DNA of 64,000 nucleotides from Bradyrhizobium sp. Ai1a-2 (GTDB taxonomy: Bacteria; Pseudomonadota; Alphaproteobacteria; Rhizobiales; Xanthobacteraceae). Position numbers and translations under genes: made by a program. The notes under the pieces were generated by a model that was not told where the DNA came from, did not search any database, and saw only the letters and a list, made by a program, of their open reading frames with translations. Shown piece by piece: positions 10,042 to 17,588 of this stretch. Position 1 is the first letter of the stretch; each line of letters opens with the position of its first letter. Location of the stretch: the NCBI RefSeq assembly GCF_000426245.1, contig NZ_AUEZ01000006.1, positions 128,911 through 192,910 on the forward strand, written 5' to 3'.

Positions 10042-11391
10042 ATGACCGAGCTCAAGGCCGGCGGCACCGGCCAATCGCGTTTACGTGTGATCCTTGCTGC
10101 GAGCGTCGGCTCCGCGCTCGAATGGTATGACTTCTTCCTCTATGGCACCGCGGCTGCGCTGGTATTCGGCGAGCTGTTCTTTCCCAAGAGCGATCCCGTC
10201 GTCGGAACGCTGCTGGCGTTCCTGACCTTCGGCGTCGGCTTCGTGGTGCGTCCGTTGGGCGGTATCATTTTCGGCATCATGGGCGATCGCTACGGCCGCA
10301 AGCCGGTGCTGGTCGCCACGCTGCTGATGATCGGCGTCGGTACCACCGCGATCGGCCTGCTGCCGACCTACAATCAGATCGGGATCTGGGCACCTCTGCT
10401 TCTGGTCGCCATGCGCGTGGTCCAGGGCCTTGGCGCCGGCGCCGAATATGGCGGTGCGGTGATCTATCTCGTGGAGAATGCGCCGCGCAGGCATCGTGGC
10501 TTCTGGGGCGGCTTCGCGCCGCTTGGCGTGTCGGTCGGCAATCTGCTTGCGGCCGGCGCCTTTGCGCTTGTGACCATGCTGCCGCGCGAGGAGATGCTGA
10601 GCTGGGGCTGGCGGCTGCCGTTCCTGGCGAGCTTCCTGTTGATCCTGGTCGGCATCTTCGTGCGCCTGCGCGTGACGGAGACGCCTGTCTATACCGAGGC
10701 CGTCGTCGCCCGCGGCAAGGTCGAGCGCAATCCGGCGATGGAGGCGCTGCGCCGGCATCCGCGCAACTTCCTGGTCGTGCTCGGCGCGCGGATGGCCGAG
10801 AACGGGCTCGGCTATTTCTTCCCGGTGTTCGGGCTCAGCTACGTCATCACCACGGTGGGCGTACCGAAATCGGAGGCGCTGAGCGCGCTGATGCTCGCGT
10901 TCACCATCGAGCTGTTCGCGATCCTCGGTTTCGCGGCGCTGTCGGATCGCATCGGGCGGCGACCGGTCTATCTGTTTGGTGCGCTCGCGGGCGTAGCGCT
11001 GGCTTTCCCGTTCTTCTGGATGGTCGGCACCAAAGAATGGATCTGGATCGCGGTGGCCTTCATCCTGGCCCGGGCCGTGGTGACGGCCGCGATGTTCGGA
11101 CCGCAAGCGGCGTATTTCGCCGAGCTGTTCCCGCCGCAGCGGCGCTTTGCGGGGTTCGCGTTTGCGCGCGAGCTCGGCTCGCTGCTCGCGGGTGGGCCGG
11201 CGCCGTTCGTCGCAACGGCGCTGGTCGCCGCTTACGGCAGTTGGTGGCCGGTCGCGTGCTACGCGGTGTTCCTGTCGCTATGTACGGTGATCGCGGTGTG
11301 GATCGGGCCCGAGACCTATCGGGAGGATATCACCGCCGACGAGCCCGCCATGCAGCACGACTTGCCCGCGGCGATGCCGCAACGAGCCTGA
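10042..11391 (+). CDS. MFS transporter, metabolite:H+ symporter (MHS) type
   Basis: A 449-residue, 12-helix permease starting at ATG 10042 (AGGGATGGAAACC upstream). It opens with the MHS-family signature ASVGSALEWYDFFLYG and has the loop 2-3 motif GDRYGRKPVL and the repeated GRRPVYLFGAL in the second half. Relatives carry dicarboxylates, shikimate, proline/betaine or citrate. It follows the PhyH gene by 88 bp behind the same operators, so the two are probably co-controlled by the LacI protein. The longer open frame from 9853 is not needed. Confidence 0.9.
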   Translation: MTELKAGGTGQSRLRVILAASVGSALEWYDFFLYGTAAALVFGELFFPKSDPVVGTLLAFLTFGVGFVVRPLGGIIFGIMGDRYGRKPVLVATLLMIGVGTTAIGLLPTYNQIGIWAPLLLVAMRVVQGLGAGAEYGGAVIYLVENAPRRHRGFWGGFAPLGVSVGNLLAAGAFALVTMLPREEMLSWGWRLPFLASFLLILVGIFVRLRVTETPVYTEAVVARGKVERNPAMEALRRHPRNFLVVLGARMAENGLGYFFPVFGLSYVITTVGVPKSEALSALMLAFTIELFAILGFAALSDRIGRRPVYLFGALAGVALAFPFFWMVGTKEWIWIAVAFILARAVVTAAMFGPQAAYFAELFPPQRRFAGFAFARELGSLLAGGPAPFVATALVAAYGSWWPVACYAVFLSLCTVIAVWIGPETYREDITADEPAMQHDLPAAMPQRA

Positions 11392-11921
11392 GGGCGGCGC
11401 AGCCACTCCGCGTCCAGTCGTCGCTCCGGTTCGGAGTCCATGCTGCTTCCCACCTCTCCTTGAAACGGGGAGGTCGGTTTGCGCTCAAGTGCAAACAGGG
11501 TGGGGATCATCTCTCACCACGAGCGTCTGCGCCCGTGGCTTGACCCCCATTCCTTCATGTCGACCCGCGCTCTCGCGCCTTCGGTTGCACCTGTCATGGA
11601 TCTCTCCCTGATGTTGGTCGTCGGTTGGCGTGCACGCGGCGCGCGCACGTTCATCTGATATCGATTGCCGCAGCGACCTGGGCGCGGTTCGGACCTCCGC
11701 AGCCTTTGTCGACCGGATCTCCGGCGCCTCGTAGCTTTCCCCTGGAACCGCCGTGATGGCAACGCCACCGAGATGGGGCCTCTCGGTTCCCTCTCACGCA
11801 CTTTCACGATCTTTTTATTCCCGCTTCATGACAGATCGGATGCGGATCCGGGCAGGCGCACTACTTCAGATGATATCCGTCATTTAAGAGGAGATTGCCC
11901 AGGTCTGGGCTTTGAGCAGCT
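11392..11921. other. 530-bp gap without a convincing gene
   Basis: Near 11450-11475 there is a hairpin (ACCTCTCC...GGGGAGGT) that resembles a decayed copy of the CTCTCCC-type intergenic repeat and may end MFS transcription. The rest has open frames on both strands, but with no ribosome sites, no domains and an Arg-rich composition typical of antisense noise. I see no other feature. Confidence 0.55.
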
Positions 11922-12068
11922 ATGGGTGAAGTCGTTCGATTTGTTCCAAAGTCTGAACTCGAGCGCGCTCGGCTTATTCGAGAAGCGCGCGCGATCTACG
12001 ACTCCATTTTCCCGCCATCCGATGAGGCCAGCTCACAACGGGACGACGAAACGCCGCAGCGCCGGTGA
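11922..12068 (+). CDS. Small conserved-looking hypothetical protein (48 aa)
   Basis: A 48-residue frame: the N-terminal half reads MGEVVRFVPKSELERARLIR and is followed by EARAIYDSIFPPSD and a polar tail. I recall near-identical short proteins (VPKAELERARLIREARA...YDSIFPPAD) from Bradyrhizobium genomes, which is the reason to call it. A TGA lies three codons upstream, so the start cannot be earlier. The ribosome site is weak (TTTGAGCAGC). It is amphipathic and likely helical and cytoplasmic; the function is unknown. It stands alone between larger units. Confidence 0.6.
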   Translation: MGEVVRFVPKSELERARLIREARAIYDSIFPPSDEASSQRDDETPQRR

Positions 12069-12429
12069 TTTTGCCCTTCAAGACGGGCGCTGCTCGCGCG
12101 TGCGCTGGGCGCTCGGGCAACAGCAATCTGAGTCTGCCCTGACGCCGGCCGCGGTCCGCGTGCTTACGTTTCATGTTATCTTGCGGCCAGCCGCCGCGGG
12201 CCCTGTACCGGGAATTTCCGCGGCACCTTTCTCCTCCTAGATCATCCCCGTCGCCATTGTGATGATGTCCGCGCTCCCTCGGATCGCGCGGAGAAAAATA
12301 CCCATTGAGTTCGCTCGACCACCAATCGCCGCCGATCCCTCTTGAGTTCGGTCGGGAAGTGAGTGTAAACGTAACACCAAAATAGAACAGCGTTCTGTTC
12401 TGCAGAACAGCGGCTTGGAGGAAGACGGC
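12069..12429. other. 361-bp gap; promoter region of the following operon
   Basis: No gene is seen. The last 50 bp hold the double palindrome (12384-12410) and the ribosome site of the following gene. A long plus-strand frame that runs through 11665-12240 has no start signal and no recognisable content. Confidence 0.5.
12384..12410. promoter_or_regulatory. Two overlapping perfect palindromes sharing a half-site (operator)
   Basis: AGAACAG-CGTT-CTGTTCT (12384-12401) and CTGTTCTGCAGAACAG (12395-12410) overlap by the middle CTGTTCT, giving three alternating half-sites just ahead of the ribosome site at 12417. This is the form of a TetR- or GntR-type operator able to bind two dimers. No TetR gene is adjacent; the IclR gene at the operon end is one candidate binder. 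Confidence 0.7.
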
Positions 12430-12867
12430 GTGAACCCTGATGCGACATCGACCGACCGGCCATCTGTCGCGTTCGACAATCAGGTGGTCGAAGCGTTCAA
12501 GACCATTCCGGAATTGCTGTCTCGCGACGAGAAACTGATCGGTCGCGGTCGGTGGCTCGACGTGGAGTGTCTGCTCGGACCGACGGTGCAGCCGTTTCAT
12601 GTGACCATCCGCAGCGGGCGTATCCTCGATATGACTCCCGCGCCGGTGCTGATGCGGTCCTGGCGCTTTGCCTATCGCGCGACGCCGGCTGCGTATCGCG
12701 CCTATTGGCAGGCGATGCCGCCGCCGGGCTGGCACGATCTATTGGCGCTCACCAAGCGCGGAGAGGCGACGCTGGAAGGCGACCTGCATCCCTTCATGTC
12801 GCATCTGCAGTACTTCAAGGATCTCCTGGCGCTGCCGCGTCGCAGTGGTTTCGGGGGTGCGTCATGA
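12430..12867 (+). CDS. Hypothetical protein, possibly SCP2-like
   Basis: A 145-residue soluble protein starting at GTG 12430 with GGAGGAAG five bases upstream. No signal peptide or membrane segment is seen. The composition and alternating hydrophobic pattern (LDVECLLGPTVQPFHVTI, then RSGRILDMTPAPVLMRSW, ending with SHLQYFKDLLALPRR) resemble small sterol-carrier/SCP2-type lipid-binding proteins, but I cannot prove this. The stop overlaps the ATG of the alpha/beta hydrolase (ATGA), so both are translationally coupled and probably act in one pathway. Confidence 0.7.
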   Translation: MNPDATSTDRPSVAFDNQVVEAFKTIPELLSRDEKLIGRGRWLDVECLLGPTVQPFHVTIRSGRILDMTPAPVLMRSWRFAYRATPAAYRAYWQAMPPPGWHDLLALTKRGEATLEGDLHPFMSHLQYFKDLLALPRRSGFGGAS

Positions 12868-13721
12868 GTGGCTTTGTTGAATCGATCGTTGGGCGCTACG
12901 TCCATGTCGAGATCGATGGTGAGATCAACCGCATCTATTTCGAGGAGAATGGTAGCGGCATTCCCTTGGTTTGCCTGCACACCGCCGGCTCCGATGCGCG
13001 GCAATGGCGCCATTTGCTTGTTGACGAAGAGTTCACGAAGCAGTTCCGCATCATCGCGTTCGACATGCCCTGGCATGGCAAGTCGAATCCGCCGGACAGC
13101 CAGTATGACAACGAGTACCGGCTGACCACGGCGACCTACACCGCGACCATCCGCGCCTTTTGCGAAGCCTTGAAGCTCGATCGGCCGGTGGTGATGGGCT
13201 GCTCGATCGGCGGACGTATCGTCCTCAATCTCGCGATATCGCATGCCAGCGAGTTTCGCGCGCTGATCGGGCTCGAGGCCGCTGACTTCCAGCAGCCTTG
13301 GTACGACACGGCGTGGCTGAACCGGCCCGATGTCCATGGCGGCGAAGTTTGCGCTGCGCTGGTTTCGGGCCTGATCGCGCCGAATGGTCCGGCGACGGCG
13401 CGCGACGAGACCCTTTGGGGCTACAAGCAGGGCGGCCCCGGCATCTTCAAGGGCGATCTCTATTTCTACCGGGTCGACGGCGATCTGCGCGGCCGCGTTG
13501 GTCAGATCGATGTGCGTCAGTGTCCGCTCTATCTCTTGACCGGCGAGTATGATTTTTCCTGCACGCCGGAGGATACGCTACGCACGGCTGCGAGCATTCC
13601 CGGCGCCAAGGCCACGATCATGGAGCGGCTTGGCCATTTCCCGATGAGCGAGAATCCAGCGCAGTTCCGCGCCTCTATCGCTCCGGTGCTGCAAGAGATC
13701 CTGAGCGGGCAGAATACTTGA
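12864..13721 (+). CDS. Alpha/beta hydrolase
   Basis: A 285-residue alpha/beta-fold hydrolase. The oxyanion-hole start PLVCLHTAGSDARQW is followed by the nucleophile elbow GCSIGG with Ser114, then acid Asp230 (GEYDFSCTPED) and His258 (GHFPMSE). ATG 12864 overlaps the previous stop. Such enzymes often cleave C-C or ester bonds late in ring or side-chain degradation. The following gene is an ABC substrate-binding protein, so the hydrolase likely acts on the imported compound. Confidence 0.9.
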   Translation: MSGFVESIVGRYVHVEIDGEINRIYFEENGSGIPLVCLHTAGSDARQWRHLLVDEEFTKQFRIIAFDMPWHGKSNPPDSQYDNEYRLTTATYTATIRAFCEALKLDRPVVMGCSIGGRIVLNLAISHASEFRALIGLEAADFQQPWYDTAWLNRPDVHGGEVCAALVSGLIAPNGPATARDETLWGYKQGGPGIFKGDLYFYRVDGDLRGRVGQIDVRQCPLYLLTGEYDFSCTPEDTLRTAASIPGAKATIMERLGHFPMSENPAQFRASIAPVLQEILSGQNT

Positions 13722-13743
13722 ATTTGGTGAGGGAGGCGTATTG

Positions 13744-14940
13744 ATGAAGTTGTGTTGGACGATCGCGGCCGTGCTGGCCGCGCAGAAGAGCGTCGCGTCA
13801 GCAGCTGATAACGTCATTCGAATCGGCGTGCTCAACGACCAATCCGGAGTGTTCGCCGACAATGGCGGTCGCGGTTCGATCGCCGCGGCAAAGCTCGCGG
13901 CGGAGGATTTCGGCAACGAAATCCTCGGCAAGAAGATCGAGATCGTCACCGCCGATCATCAGAACAAGCCGGACATTGCCTCTGCCACCGCGCGCAAATG
14001 GTTCGACAATGAAGGCGTCGACATGATCGCCGATGGCGCCGCATCCTCCGCCGGCTTTGCCATCCTCGAAATCGCGCGGCAGAAGAACAAGATCTTCGTC
14101 ATCAGCGGCCCCGGCTCGTCCGACTTCACCGGAAAGTCGTGCTCGCCGATCAGCTTTCACTTCAACTACGATACCTATGCGCTGTCGAAGCTGACCAGCG
14201 ACGCGATCACGCGCGCCGGCGGCAAGACCTGGTACTTCGTCACGGCCGACTATGCGTTCGGCCATGCGTTGCAGCGTGATGCCACCAAGTTCATCGAGGC
14301 CGCCGGCGGCAAGGTGATCGGCTCGGCCGCACACCCGCTCGGCACTGCGGACTTCGCCTCGTTCCTGCTGCAGGCGCAAGGCTCCAAGGCCGACGTCGTC
14401 GGGCTCGCGACCTCGGGCGCGGACGTGCAGACGGCGATCAAGCAGGCTGGCGAATTCGGCATCGTCGAGGGCGGGCAGAAGCTGGCCGGTCTTCTTGTCT
14501 TCATCACCGACGTCAACTCGCTCGGGCTGAAGGCGACGCAAGGCCTGCAGGTGACAACCTCCTTCTACTGGGACCTCAATGAGGAGACGCGCGCATGGTC
14601 GAAGCGCTATGCGGCGCTGATGGACGGCAAGGTCGCGAGCATGGTCCAGGCCGGCGTCTACAGCGGCGTCCACCACTATCTCGCCGCGGTCAAGGCGGCC
14701 GGCACGACGGATACGACAGCCGTTGCCGCCAAGATGCACGAGATGAAGGTCAACGACATGTACAACAAGGATGTCGTCGTCCGCCCTGATGGGCGCGTGC
14801 TGCACACCATGTACCTGGTGCAGGTGAAGAAGCCCGAAGAATCCAAGTACAAATACGACTATTACAGGATCGTCAGCTCCAGGCCCGGCGAAGAGGTGTT
14901 CCGGCCGATGAGCGAAGGCGGCTGTCCGCTGGTCAAGTGA
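13744..14940 (+). CDS. ABC transporter substrate-binding protein, LivK type
   Basis: A 398-residue Peripla_BP_6 protein with a short signal peptide (cleavage near SVASA, residue 20) followed by IRIGVLNDQSGVFADNGG. GGGAGG precedes ATG 13744. It has the usual lobe-2 features (TWYFVTADYAFGHALQRDA). No permease or ATPase gene is next to it, so it must use a membrane complex encoded elsewhere. It lies inside a catabolic-looking operon with hydrolase and dehydrogenase genes and resembles the protein encoded at 59360-60583 in its central region. Confidence 0.88.
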   Translation: MKLCWTIAAVLAAQKSVASAADNVIRIGVLNDQSGVFADNGGRGSIAAAKLAAEDFGNEILGKKIEIVTADHQNKPDIASATARKWFDNEGVDMIADGAASSAGFAILEIARQKNKIFVISGPGSSDFTGKSCSPISFHFNYDTYALSKLTSDAITRAGGKTWYFVTADYAFGHALQRDATKFIEAAGGKVIGSAAHPLGTADFASFLLQAQGSKADVVGLATSGADVQTAIKQAGEFGIVEGGQKLAGLLVFITDVNSLGLKATQGLQVTTSFYWDLNEETRAWSKRYAALMDGKVASMVQAGVYSGVHHYLAAVKAAGTTDTTAVAAKMHEMKVNDMYNKDVVVRPDGRVLHTMYLVQVKKPEESKYKYDYYRIVSSRPGEEVFRPMSEGGCPLVK

Positions 14941-14952
14941 AGATATGGAGAC

Positions 14953-14980
14953 GGGCGGGCGGTCGCATCGACCGCCGCCC
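14953..14980 (+). terminator. GC-rich hairpin between binding protein and dehydrogenase genes
   Basis: GGGCGGGCGGTCG pairs with CGACCGCCGCCC across a 3-nt loop with one bulged G. There is no T run. It probably tunes or partly stops read-through after the binding-protein gene. Confidence 0.5.
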
Positions 14981-15003
14981 CAAAGTGTGAGGAGAATGCC
15001 TGC

Positions 15004-15888
15004 ATGACAGGGACAATCGGATTCATCGGTCTTGGCGTCATGGGCGAGCCGATCTGCCGCAATCTGGTACGCAAGAGCGGACGGAAGGTGCTGGCCTTCG
15101 ACCTTTCGGCGGAGCCGCTGGCGCGGATCGTCGCCGATGGCGCCGCGGCCGCAGGATCCGTTGCCGATGTCATCAGCGGCAGCGAGGTCATTTTCATCTG
15201 CCTGCCGAGTGCCAAGCATGTGTCATCGGTCTTCGAGGATGGCATCGCGCAGTCGATCCGGAGCGGCCAGACCGTGATCGATCTGGGCACCTCCGAGGTC
15301 GGCATGACCCGCGAGTTTGCGCGGCGGCTGGCGGAAAAGGGCGCGCTCTGGATCGACGCGCCGATCGCGCGCACCCGCCAGGCCGCGCAGGATGGCACGC
15401 TCAGCGTGATGGTCGGCGCGACGGCCGATGCGTTCGCCAAGGTCGAGCCGCTGATCCGGCATTTCGCCACCGACGTCACCCTCTGCGGCGGCACCGGCGC
15501 CGGCCAGGTGACGAAGATCCTGAACAACATGGTGCTGTTCGAGACAGTCAATGCGCTGGCCGAAGCCGTCGCCGTTGCGAGCCACAGCGGCGTCGAACCA
15601 AGGCTGCTGCTGGAAACCCTGTCCAAGGGATCGGCGGACAGTTTTGCGCTCCGCAACCACGGCATGAAGGCGATCGTCGCGAAGGAATTCCCGCTGCGGG
15701 CGTTCTCGACCGAATATGCGCTGAAGGACCTGAGCTACGCGCTGGAGCTGGGCGGGCAGGCCGGCCTGAACCTGCGGGGCGCAGCGCTGATGCGCAGCAT
15801 TTTCGAGGAGACAATCGACAAGGGGATGGGAGATGCGTACTTCCCGGTCATCGCAAAACTGATCGATCCCGCCGGCTTCTCCAGCTAA
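15004..15888 (+). CDS. NAD(P)-dependent 3-hydroxyisobutyrate dehydrogenase-family oxidoreductase
   Basis: A 294-residue beta-hydroxyacid dehydrogenase. The nucleotide-binding loop GFIGLGVMGEP is at residues 6-16, the substrate motif around DAPIARTRQAAQDGTLSVMVG at 118-138, and the catalytic Lys171 in GAGQVTKILNN. The family includes 3-hydroxyisobutyrate, tartronate semialdehyde and 6-phosphogluconate-like reductases; the exact substrate is not decidable. AGGAGA precedes ATG 15004. It is the fourth gene of the probable operon starting at 12430. Its stop codon lies inside an inverted repeat (15882-15930). Confidence 0.9.
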   Translation: MTGTIGFIGLGVMGEPICRNLVRKSGRKVLAFDLSAEPLARIVADGAAAAGSVADVISGSEVIFICLPSAKHVSSVFEDGIAQSIRSGQTVIDLGTSEVGMTREFARRLAEKGALWIDAPIARTRQAAQDGTLSVMVGATADAFAKVEPLIRHFATDVTLCGGTGAGQVTKILNNMVLFETVNALAEAVAVASHSGVEPRLLLETLSKGSADSFALRNHGMKAIVAKEFPLRAFSTEYALKDLSYALELGGQAGLNLRGAALMRSIFEETIDKGMGDAYFPVIAKLIDPAGFSS

Positions 15889-15985
15889 AGCGGGATGACT
15901 TTTCTTCGAATCGTCAGCCCGCTTTAGCTGTTTATTTGAGCATGATCTTTCGGAAAACCGGTATCCACTTTTCCGGATCATGCTT
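15882..15985. repeat. Composite intergenic repeat: CAGCTAAAGCGGG hairpin plus GAGCATGATC palindrome
   Basis: The first part pairs CAGCTAAAGCGGG (15882-15894) with CCCGCTTTAGCTG (15918-15930). The second part (15938-15985) runs GAGCATGATCTTTCGG to CCGGATCATGC with an ACCGGTATCCACTT centre; another copy is at 48316. These are dispersed palindromic elements of the kind common in Bradyrhizobium-like genomes. Here the element supplies the end of one gene and stops just before the ribosome site of the IclR gene, so it could act as a transcriptional boundary. Confidence 0.85.
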
Positions 15986-15996
15986 TAGGAGACACC

Positions 15997-16752
15997 ATGC
16001 GTTCACCCGGCGTCGCCGCCGTCGACCGTGCGCTCACCATCCTGGGCGCGTTCGAGGAAAGACCGGAGCCGATGAGTCTCGCCGAGCTCTCCCGGCACAC
16101 CGGGATGTACAAGAGCACGCTACTCCGGCTGATGACCTCGCTGCAGGAGTTCGGCTATCTCGTGCAACTCCCCGAGGGGCGATATCATCTTGGTCCGACG
16201 CCGTTCCGGTTGGGAGCGATCTATCAGCGCGCCAACAATCTGCATGACCAGGTGATGCCGGTCCTGAGGCAACTGGTGGCCGCAGGCACGGAAAGTCCGT
16301 CGTTCCACGTCCGCCATGACGGCAAGCGCCGTCTGTGCGTCTTTCGCATCGATTCCCAGCACTCGACGCTCGATCGCGTCGAAGCGGGCATGCTGCTGCC
16401 GCTCGATCGCGGCGCTGCGGGACGCGTGATCCTGGCGTTCGATGGGGAGAGCGGCGAGGCCTACGATCGCATCAGGAACGGCGCCATTGCGGTTTCGTTC
16501 GGCGAGCGCGACCCGGACTGCGCCGGCGCTGCCTGTCCGGTGTTCGGGCCGAACGGCAAGCTGGTCGGCGCGCTGTCGCTTTCCGGTCCCAAGCCGCGCT
16601 TCACCAAGGACAGCATCAAGACGATGTCATTGCTGCTGTCGCAAGCGGCGGCACGGCTGACGCGGTCGCTGGGCGGACCGACCGAGCTTCTCGATCGCGT
16701 CGCCCCGCCGCTTGAGGGGACGGCGCGCTCGCCGCGACGGGCAAGGAGATAG
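15997..16752 (+). CDS. IclR-family transcriptional regulator
   Basis: A 251-residue regulator: N-terminal winged HTH (residues 4-65, DRALTILGAFEERPEPMSLAELSRHTGMYKSTLLRLMTSL in pieces) and a C-terminal GAF-like ligand domain (from about 80; LDRGAAGRVILAF and GALSLSGPKPRFT are typical). AGGAGA precedes ATG 15997. Being last in the 12430-16752 gene string, it likely regulates that pathway, perhaps through the double palindrome at 12384. It is convergent with a GntR gene only 13 bp away. Confidence 0.92.
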   Translation: MRSPGVAAVDRALTILGAFEERPEPMSLAELSRHTGMYKSTLLRLMTSLQEFGYLVQLPEGRYHLGPTPFRLGAIYQRANNLHDQVMPVLRQLVAAGTESPSFHVRHDGKRRLCVFRIDSQHSTLDRVEAGMLLPLDRGAAGRVILAFDGESGEAYDRIRNGAIAVSFGERDPDCAGAACPVFGPNGKLVGALSLSGPKPRFTKDSIKTMSLLLSQAAARLTRSLGGPTELLDRVAPPLEGTARSPRRARR

Positions 16753-16765
16753 CGCGCAGCGTTCG

Positions 16766-17446
16766 CTATTGCTTCTGCAGGAGTTTCAAGCGGCAGCGCA
16801 GCGCTTCCCTGATATGGGTGCGCGCCAGCCGCTCCGCCTTGTCGCCGTCGCGGGCGGCGATCGCGCTGATGATGGCGCGATGCTCCTTGCGGCTGGTCGA
16901 GGGGCGGCCGGCCACGGAGAACGTGGTGGGGCCGAGCAGCGCGATCCAGTCCTGCAACTCCTTTGAGGCGTTATCGAGATAGCGATTGCGGGCAGCGCGG
17001 CAGATCGCTTCATGGAAGGCGCGGTTGAGCTCCGCCATCTCCGCCGGATCGTCGGAGTGTTCCGCGAACGCCTGCTCGATATCCGTCAGGGCATCGATCT
17101 CCGGCTGCGAAGCGTGCTCCGCGGCGAGCCGGGCGGCCGCGCCTTCCAGGATCTCGCGCATGGTATAGAGCTCGAGCACCTCGCCGATATCAAGGCTGCG
17201 GACGATCAACCCGCGGCCGCCCGCCGGCGCCACGAAACCGCGCGCGGCAAGCCGACCCAGCGCCTCGCGCACCGGAGTGCGGCTGACCTTCAGCCGCTGC
17301 GCGACCTCTTCTTCCCGCAACCGGTCGCCGGCGCGGTAGGCTCCCGCCTTCAACGCCTCGCACAGTGAGCGGAACACGGCTTCGCCGAGCTGAACGCCGG
17401 AGCCGCGCGAGATCGATCCGATCGCCTTGTTCGGCCGCTTTGCCAT
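16766..17446 (-). CDS. GntR-family (FadR/FCD subfamily) transcriptional regulator
   Basis: A 226-residue protein with an N-terminal GntR winged HTH (AGDRLREEEVAQRLKVSRTP then VREALGRLAARG) and an all-helical FCD domain whose metal/ligand His and Arg pattern is seen in FHEAICRAARNRYL and EHRAIISAI. I start at ATG 17444-17446 with GGAGG upstream; a longer frame starts at 17482 without one. It is divergent from tcuAB and should bind the TTTGTATACAAA palindrome between them, probably as a repressor relieved by a tricarboxylate-like ligand. Confidence 0.92.
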   Translation of the reverse strand: MAKRPNKAIGSISRGSGVQLGEAVFRSLCEALKAGAYRAGDRLREEEVAQRLKVSRTPVREALGRLAARGFVAPAGGRGLIVRSLDIGEVLELYTMREILEGAAARLAAEHASQPEIDALTDIEQAFAEHSDDPAEMAELNRAFHEAICRAARNRYLDNASKELQDWIALLGPTTFSVAGRPSTSRKEHRAIISAIAARDGDKAERLARTHIREALRCRLKLLQKQ

Positions 17447-17511
17447 CCTGCCTCCGGTCGCAGGCGCATCAATCCCATGCAAAGACGGCGCTTGCGGTGC
17501 TTATGTATATC

Positions 17512-17523
17512 TTTGTATACAAA
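17512..17523. promoter_or_regulatory. GntR operator palindrome upstream of tcuA
   Basis: TTTGTATACAAA is a perfect 12-bp palindrome. The TTGTATACAA core is the type of site bound by FadR-subfamily GntR proteins. It lies 65 bp upstream of tcuA and 66 bp from the divergent GntR gene. A second half-like GTATAT precedes it at 17505. Confidence 0.75.
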
Positions 17524-17588
17524 AGGGGACAATGGCGCAGGCATTCCGGAAAACGCCGAAAAATGGCGTTCGCTGTTGGACAGAGGGA

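Noticed and set aside
11665..12240. 191-residue plus-strand open frame
   Set aside because: No ribosome site, no recognisable motif, and it overlaps the better supported 48-aa gene in another frame.
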